Source: Mauremys mutica
Taxonomy: Eukaryota > Chordata > Testudines > Geoemydidae
Reading direction: 5' to 3'
Assembly (NCBI RefSeq): GCF_020497125.1
Contig: NC_059075.1
Location: 30,850,003 to 30,914,002, forward strand
Length of the DNA stretch: 64,000 nucleotides
In this document: in pieces, positions 10,031 to 64,000 of the stretch
How positions within the stretch are numbered: the first letter of the stretch is position 1
How the letters are laid out: every line of letters begins with the position of its first letter
Position numbers and translations under genes: made by a program
The notes under the pieces: model-generated
Database searches by the model: none
Seen by the model: the letters and a program-made list of their open reading frames with translations, nothing else
What the model was told of the DNA's origin: nothing

Positions 10031-12379
10031 CACTGAGACTCAAGAAGGGTGATTTTAAAAAAAACCAAACAGAGTCTGGTATAAAGAAACTTAAGACAAA
10101 GTTAAGAAATTAAAGGTTATAGACTCCACATGGAGCCTGCTTGAGCATACCATTCTGTAATTGCCAAAAACTGAAACAAAGAAACCACAATAAAATAAAC
10201 CAGGGTCCACATTTATTCCCAGGGCCACAAAGGGGTGCAAATTGCAAATAACCACTGCTCTCTCTCAGATTTTCCATTGGCAGAAAGCAACTTCAGATTC
10301 CAGCCAGGACTCTGAACAGAAGCCCTGTTGACAGAGGGTGCTTGGGACAGGTAATGAAGTAGCTGATCTTTGATTAGATTGGCCCCAGTGCCTCCCAGAC
10401 CATCCCTGTATACTTGTGGCATTGTGTGGGCTTCAAACCTTCTATCAAAGTGGAGGTTATAGAACGTGGGTAGCCTGGGTGTAATTAAGGAAGCCCTGCC
10501 CTGCCATGGGGATTGGCTATTTAAACAGGAAGTTGGGCAAGAGAGAAGGCAGTAGAAGTTATGTTGGTTGCAGCAGGGGGTGATTTGTGTTTCAGGAGTA
10601 GTCTGACCAGATTCTAATACTTCGTGTGAGCGCTCTGAACCAGGGTGAGGATGTTATGTATTGTTTCATGTAATTGTGCCTGTCCTGAAACCTTATTAAA
10701 AAGGGATGTACTATTTTGTTAGTTTGTGTTGGCTTTTCCTTGCCCAGATCTTATTGATGCCTAATCAGGGAAAGTAAGGTGGAACTCACCTCCAGTGCCA
10801 CACCTGGCTACACAAGTGCTTCAGGGATGGCCTCTGCATTTACAGGTAGTGTGCATTTCTGTGCACCTGCTCCAGGACTTCCCCTGGGCACAGATCCACA
10901 ACATGTGGTTCTCAAAACACCAATAACACTTTATATTCACTAGTCAAGAGAACTATGGTACAACTGTGTCTGTGGTACAGTTTCAGCCATACTATAGATG
11001 CTTTTTTAACATGCTTGTCTTCATAGTGTAGATGGAGATACCATCACAGCCAGCTTTAATCCACAGTTGGATCCCTGCTGAAACCTAGAGGTGGGCCCCA
11101 ACTAAATGTCCACAACTGGACTTTAGAAGAGTTCACATATGGATATAAATTTTGTGGTTAGCTATAAAGGGCCAAACAAAAATGTATGACAGGGATGTGG
11201 AAATAGTGGCGACTGGATACCTCTTCCTGAGTAACTGTTAATTGGGGAGATAACCTGTTAGTCTGTGATTGTGGAACACTAGACCCAGCAAAATGCATTT
11301 TATTAATAAATACAAACATCCATTTAATAAAGTAAAATACAATGAGTTCCCATGTGTAGCTAGAATATGTCTTGTAATAGACTCTCCCAGTACAGTGATG
11401 GGCCTATAAGGTCCCCACAGCTCTAGTGTTTTTTTTGCATATTTTTTTCAATTTTGATGCAGTCTTCAAAAAAAAAAATCTGTCAGACATATGCTCTGAT
11501 GTTGACAGCAGCAGCGAATCAACAGCGTCTGTTTGTTACTGCACTTGTTGGATTGCATCTCTGTCTGGTAACTCCAACAGCCGTTCTACCAGAAGCTGTT
11601 TAACTTTTTGTACCATTCAGGGAGCCTCCTGAAAAGATGCCTTTGCAGCAGGATCACTCCAGCTTTGCTGGACAAAATGTAAGCAAACAGATGAGAAGAA
11701 TGTGGGACTCAGATCAGGGGAAAAAGGGAGGTTCAAAACTCCCTGGAACTCACACTTCCTGTTCAACCAAAGACATCTGATCACCAGTTGTCAAGGTAGA
11801 ATAAAGCCTGGGTTCATGCTGGGCTCCTCCCCACTGCTCCTGGACATGCATTTTGGGGCAAGGAATGATTTTCACTATCTTTGAATGGCCAGAAGACTCT
11901 GGATCTTGCCAGTGTGATCTATGTATTTGTCACCTCTGGGTTAGACTTCATATTTCATATCCCTAAGGAAGCCAACAGCTACTGAACATATCATAAGCTG
12001 CAGCTCTTATACCATACAGCATCCTGCTTTGAGACCAACAAAGGTGGGCAGGAGCTCATCACACCAGCACACTCTCACCATTGTTGATCACTTCAGAATG
12101 AATTTAAAGTCTTAAGGCTCAATGTATTGTTATTCCTGAATCCGGATCCAAACAAAGGTAGTGAAACAAAGGTGACTTTAATCACTTTGGTAGTTCCTCT
12201 AATATAGGGCCAGACTGGGGGAGGGTAAAGTATTTCCCAGCACTATACTATTTACAGTGTCATTATACACACTGGGCTTTGGATTAATGAATGGCTCCTG
12301 CCCTGTGATGCCAGAAATGAAACACTGCAATATAAGTGAAATATTATTTGTTATGGTTATGTGGCCCTCCTGCATAGCC
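10031..12379. other. Upstream non-genic DNA, possibly with LTR-like repeat
   Basis: No gene found. The part at about 10440-10830 (GGGGATTGGCTATTTAAACA as a possible promoter, then CTTATTAAAAAGGG) could be an old LTR, but no clear ends or target duplication are visible. A+T-rich runs at 11290-11340 and 11455-11480 are low-complexity. Confidence 0.35.
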
Positions 12380-12900
12380 ACTGTTATGTGGGGCGCTGCA
12401 TGGGTGCCACTGTTTGGCTTAAAGGTAGGGTGCTGTGGGTAGGACTACTGCTCTCACACCCCAGGTTGAAATGCACTGTGAAGGGTGGAGGTGGTGCCCT
12501 AGTACCCAGGGGGGCTGCACCATAAAGAGTGGGGGTGCTGGGCAATGGACTTCTGCCTTTTCAGCCTAGGGTGCTGTGGGGTAATGTTCTTTTACACCCT
12601 TAGGTGCTGTGTGGTGATCAGTGGGGTGCTGCACTGTAGGGCTGGGCCCTGGCACCCCGGGGTGCAGTGTGATTAGTGGGGTGCTGTGTGGGTGAGGTGC
12701 TGCACGGGGGGGTGATATGTGGTCGTGGGTGGGGTGCCACAGTGATCAGTGGGGTGGTGCAGGGTCAGGGGTGCTACCCTTGCCCCTCAGGCTATGGCCT
12801 GCTGATGAGTGGGCTGCTGTGTGGTTCAAGGTAGGGTGCTACCTGGGGGGTGCACACAGTTGGTGTGTGACACAGGCAGGCGCTGCTCTCCCCACTAACA
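12380..12900 (+). repeat. G-rich minisatellite-like tract (GGGTGCTG-type units)
   Basis: Imperfect repeats of GGGTGCTGTG, GGGGTGCTGC and GATCAGTGGGGTG recur many times on the + strand between about 12415 and 12850, ending at the CpG island. Open frames here reflect composition. The tract is G-rich on one strand and so may form unusual DNA structures or vary in length. Confidence 0.6.
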
Positions 12901-12929
12901 ACCCCTTCCGCTCCCTGAGCCCACGGCTG

Positions 12930-13620
12930 CTGCTGGCCCTTTAAATGCTGGCGGGCGGCCCGTGCCGCCGCTGGCTGGGAGACCCCGTGTCTCCAGTGAG
13001 AGGTGAAACCAAGATGGCGGCCGCGCAGTGACTGAGGCGGAGACAGAGCCAGTGGGAGACGGACGGGCCTCGCCGCGCCTTAGCCAGCCAGCCCGGCCGG
13101 GGAGGGGCCTTGCCTGCCGGGCGCCCGGAGCGGAGCCGGCCGGACTAGCGGAGCGGGCCGAGGAGCCGGGGCTGAGCCGCAGCAGTAGCGGGAGGAGGAG
13201 GAGGAAGAATATGGCGGCGGAGCCGGGCTGGGAGTGAATCTGCCGCGAGCCCATGGGGAAGACGAGGCGCTGAGCCCGGCCGCCCTCGCACCCCGCCCGG
13301 GACGGGCAGCGCCCGCTGGCCGCCCGCGAGCCGCGCCTCCTCTACCCCCCGCACTGACGAACTGCGAGCGAGGGGGCGTCGGGCCTGGGCAGCGCCCGCA
13401 CAATAGAGCCGAGCGCTGGGCAGGGGGTGAACTGACCCCGCTCCCTCCCCCTTGCCGCCGATCTGCCACCACCCCGTGTCCCCTCTGCTAATCTAGCTGC
13501 TTCCTGTCCCCTTCCCCGGGCAGCACGCTGTCCTCCCGGCTCACCCCGCTCCTGGCACCCCTGCTCTGCAAGCCCCATCCCCTGCCACCCTTTCCCCCCG
13601 CTTCCCCCCCCCCCTTCTAG
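12930..13620 (+). promoter_or_regulatory. PPP4R3A: CpG-island promoter and start of 5' UTR of PPP4R3A
   Basis: The base composition changes abruptly to very G+C-rich DNA dense in CG dinucleotides, just upstream of exon 1, with no TATA box. This is the usual form of a housekeeping promoter. Two ATGGCGGC cores of the YY1 type lie inside it. The transcription start cannot be fixed from sequence. The 398 bases from 13621 to 14018 are presumably 5' UTR, either contiguous or with a small intron that I cannot resolve. Confidence 0.85.
13011..13021 (+). promoter_or_regulatory. YY1-type site, AAGATGGCGGC
   Basis: An exact match to the classic YY1 core motif. In many mammalian TATA-less promoters this motif sits at or just downstream of the start site, which would put the PPP4R3A TSS near 13000. 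A second, weaker core (AATATGGCGGC) lies at 13209-13219. Binding is inferred from motif and position only. Confidence 0.6.
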
Positions 13621-14018
13621 CTTCCATAGCCATCTTTCCTCTCCTTCACCATCCCTCCTCTAATACCTCTGCTCCCTCCCCACGCTGCCCCTTCGGCCTG
13701 TCCCTTTACCCCTGGCAGGCAAACTGCTCCCTGGGCTTTCCCTCCTGACTAACACCTCCCTGGTCCTCTAGCACGCCTCGTAAATAGCTTTCCACCAACC
13801 ACCCCCTTCCCCAGCACTCTGCTGTGTCTCCAAATATTGGGGATGAGGAGAAGACTGCCCCAGCAGTGAAGAATAAGGAGAGAGCCGGGGGTGTCTGTGT
13901 GGGACTGCTACCCTCTTTCCTGCTCCCCTCCTTTGAGGGGGGCCTAGCCCCCCACCAACCTCCTGTTCCTTCAGGTGTCATAGGCCAGGGTGGTGGCTGT
14001 GGTGTGGCAGGCGGCAGG

Positions 14019-62962
<48,944 letters not shown>

Positions 62963-63272
62963 GTAAGTAGGAGGTCCTCTGAAGCTTTTTTAGAAGGTTC
63001 ATATTTATGTCTCTATTATTAGTGACTAAATCCTACTTTCTGAGTTTTCATTTGACAAATGTGCATTTGAAATAGTTTTCTAGAACCTTTCCTTTAAAAA
63101 AAAAAATTAACTATGGTTGGAAGGTTCTCTCTCGTACCCATCACGGTAGTATTTACAATAATATTATTAATCACAACACAATTATATAAACTACAGCTTA
63201 CCCTATTTTATGTATTAATCTTTCATATTTGGAAAGGTGACCATATCTCCTCATTTGCATAGCCTTTTTGGA

Positions 63273-63370
63273 CCCCAGTCCTGCAAACACTTAGTCATGT
63301 TCCTTAACTTTAAGTGTATGAGCAGTCCAATGGGGCCTGAGCACGTTCTTAAGTACTTACAGGATTGGGG
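63273..63370. mobile_element. Small MITE (ATCCTGCAAA family)
   Basis: CCCCAGTCCTGCAAACACTT and TACTTACAGGATTGGGG are inverted repeats, the same family as 25344-25465. Confidence 0.65.
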
Positions 63371-63444
63371 TGTTTAAATAAAAAGTAACTTTTCTACCCT
63401 GCCAGGTTGCTTATTGGAGTGCACCAATTGATGTGTAAATTTTA

Positions 63445-64000
63445 GGGCTGTCAAGCAATTTAAAAAATTAATCACAATCGCACTGTTAAACAATAATAGA
63501 ATACCATTTATTTAAATATTTTTGGATGTTTTTTACATTTTCAAATATATTGATTTCAATTACAACACAGAATATAAAGTGTACTGTAAAAAAACAAAAG
63601 AAATAGTATTTTTCAGTTCGCCTAATATGAGTACTGTAGTGCAATCTTTTTATCATGAAAGTTGAACTTACAAATGTAGAATTATGTACAAAAAAACCTG
63701 CATTCAAAAATAAAACAACGTAAAATTTTAGAGCCTACAAGTCCACTCAGTCCTACTTGTTCAGCCAGGTGCTCAGACAAACTCGTTTGTTTACATTTGC
63801 AGGAGGTAATGTTACCTGCTTCTTGTTTACAATGTCACCCGAAAGAGAGAACAGGCATTCTCATGGCACTGTCGTAACCAGCCTCGCAAGATATTTACAT
63901 GCCAGATGCGCTAAAGCTTCATGTGTCCCTTCATGCTTCAACCACCATTCCAGAGGACATGCCTGCATGTTGATGACAAATGTTCTGCTCGATAACAATC
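63445..64000. mobile_element. DNA transposon copy related to 50555-51269, running off the window
   Basis: Starts TA/GGGCTGTCAAGCAATTTA and shares the left half with the intron 4 copy (ATATTGATTTCAATTACAAC; AATGTCACCCGAAAG). It then continues from about 63880 into interior sequence absent from that copy (CCAGATGCGCTAAAGCTTCA), so it is the longer parent form. Confidence 0.7.

Larger units (their letters stand above)
62963..64000 (+). other. PPP4R3A: PPP4R3A intron 7 (continues past the window)
   Basis: Starts GTAAGT. It contains a small MITE (63273-63370) and the left part of a longer DNA element from 63445 to the window edge. No further exon was found. Confidence 0.9.

Noticed and set aside
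12895..13578. Several overlapping alanine/proline/arginine-rich frames
   Set aside because: CpG-island composition with rare stop codons on both strands; they lie in the promoter and 5' UTR.
13824..14018. 65-codon N-terminal extension in frame with the PPP4R3A start
   Set aside because: The frame is open but its first candidate codon is GTG, not ATG, and no ATG occurs before 14019. Family members start at MTDTRRR.

Overview
This window is vertebrate nuclear DNA, most likely from a turtle (probably Cryptodira). The lineage is inferred from the repeats: many CR1 LINE copies in several states of decay, tRNA-derived SINEs with a CR1-like tail (the tortoise Pol III SINE type), old MIR and L2 fragments, an RTE LINE, and many hAT and other small non-autonomous DNA elements. 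There is no bacterial, phage or plasmid content.

The only host gene recognised is PPP4R3A (SMEK1), a regulatory subunit of protein phosphatase 4, on the + strand. A CpG-island promoter and 5' UTR lie at about 12930-14018. Seven coding exons follow: 14019-14160, 25619-25674, 40339-40437, 43224-43841, 61954-62031, 62116-62232 and 62846-62962. Every intron is GT-AG and the frame is unbroken. They encode residues 1-409 of a protein of roughly 820-830 residues; the rest lies beyond 64000. Residues 1 to about 100 form the EVH1/PH-like substrate-recognition domain. The rest belongs to the SMK-1 domain and the start of the armadillo-like array.

Layout. 1-12900: repeat-filled DNA upstream of the gene (hAT end, LINE relic, L2 LINE, SINE, CR1 3' end, and a nearly full-length minus-strand CR1 at 5115-9900 with recognisable ORF1 and ORF2). 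12380-12900: GC-rich minisatellite-like tract. 12930-14160: promoter, 5' UTR and exon 1. Intron 1 (11.5 kb): CR1 relics, a double-hairpin element, a 1.2 kb hAT element and several MITEs. Intron 2 (14.7 kb): hAT transposase relic, two CR1 copies (one with 376 open RT codons), SINE, fold-back hAT MITE, RTE LINE and a 98%-identical 200-bp inverted duplication. Intron 4 (18.1 kb): LTR-like repeats, MIRs, a near-perfect 109-nt hairpin, several hAT elements with 8-bp target duplications, a SINE and a 62-bp RTE-tail insertion.

I found no operon, CRISPR array, defence system or clearly new biological system. The observations most worth a second look are structural: long hairpins inside introns, a composite hAT element, a tiny RTE-tail insertion with a 12-bp target duplication, and a frame-breaking candidate cassette exon in intron 4.
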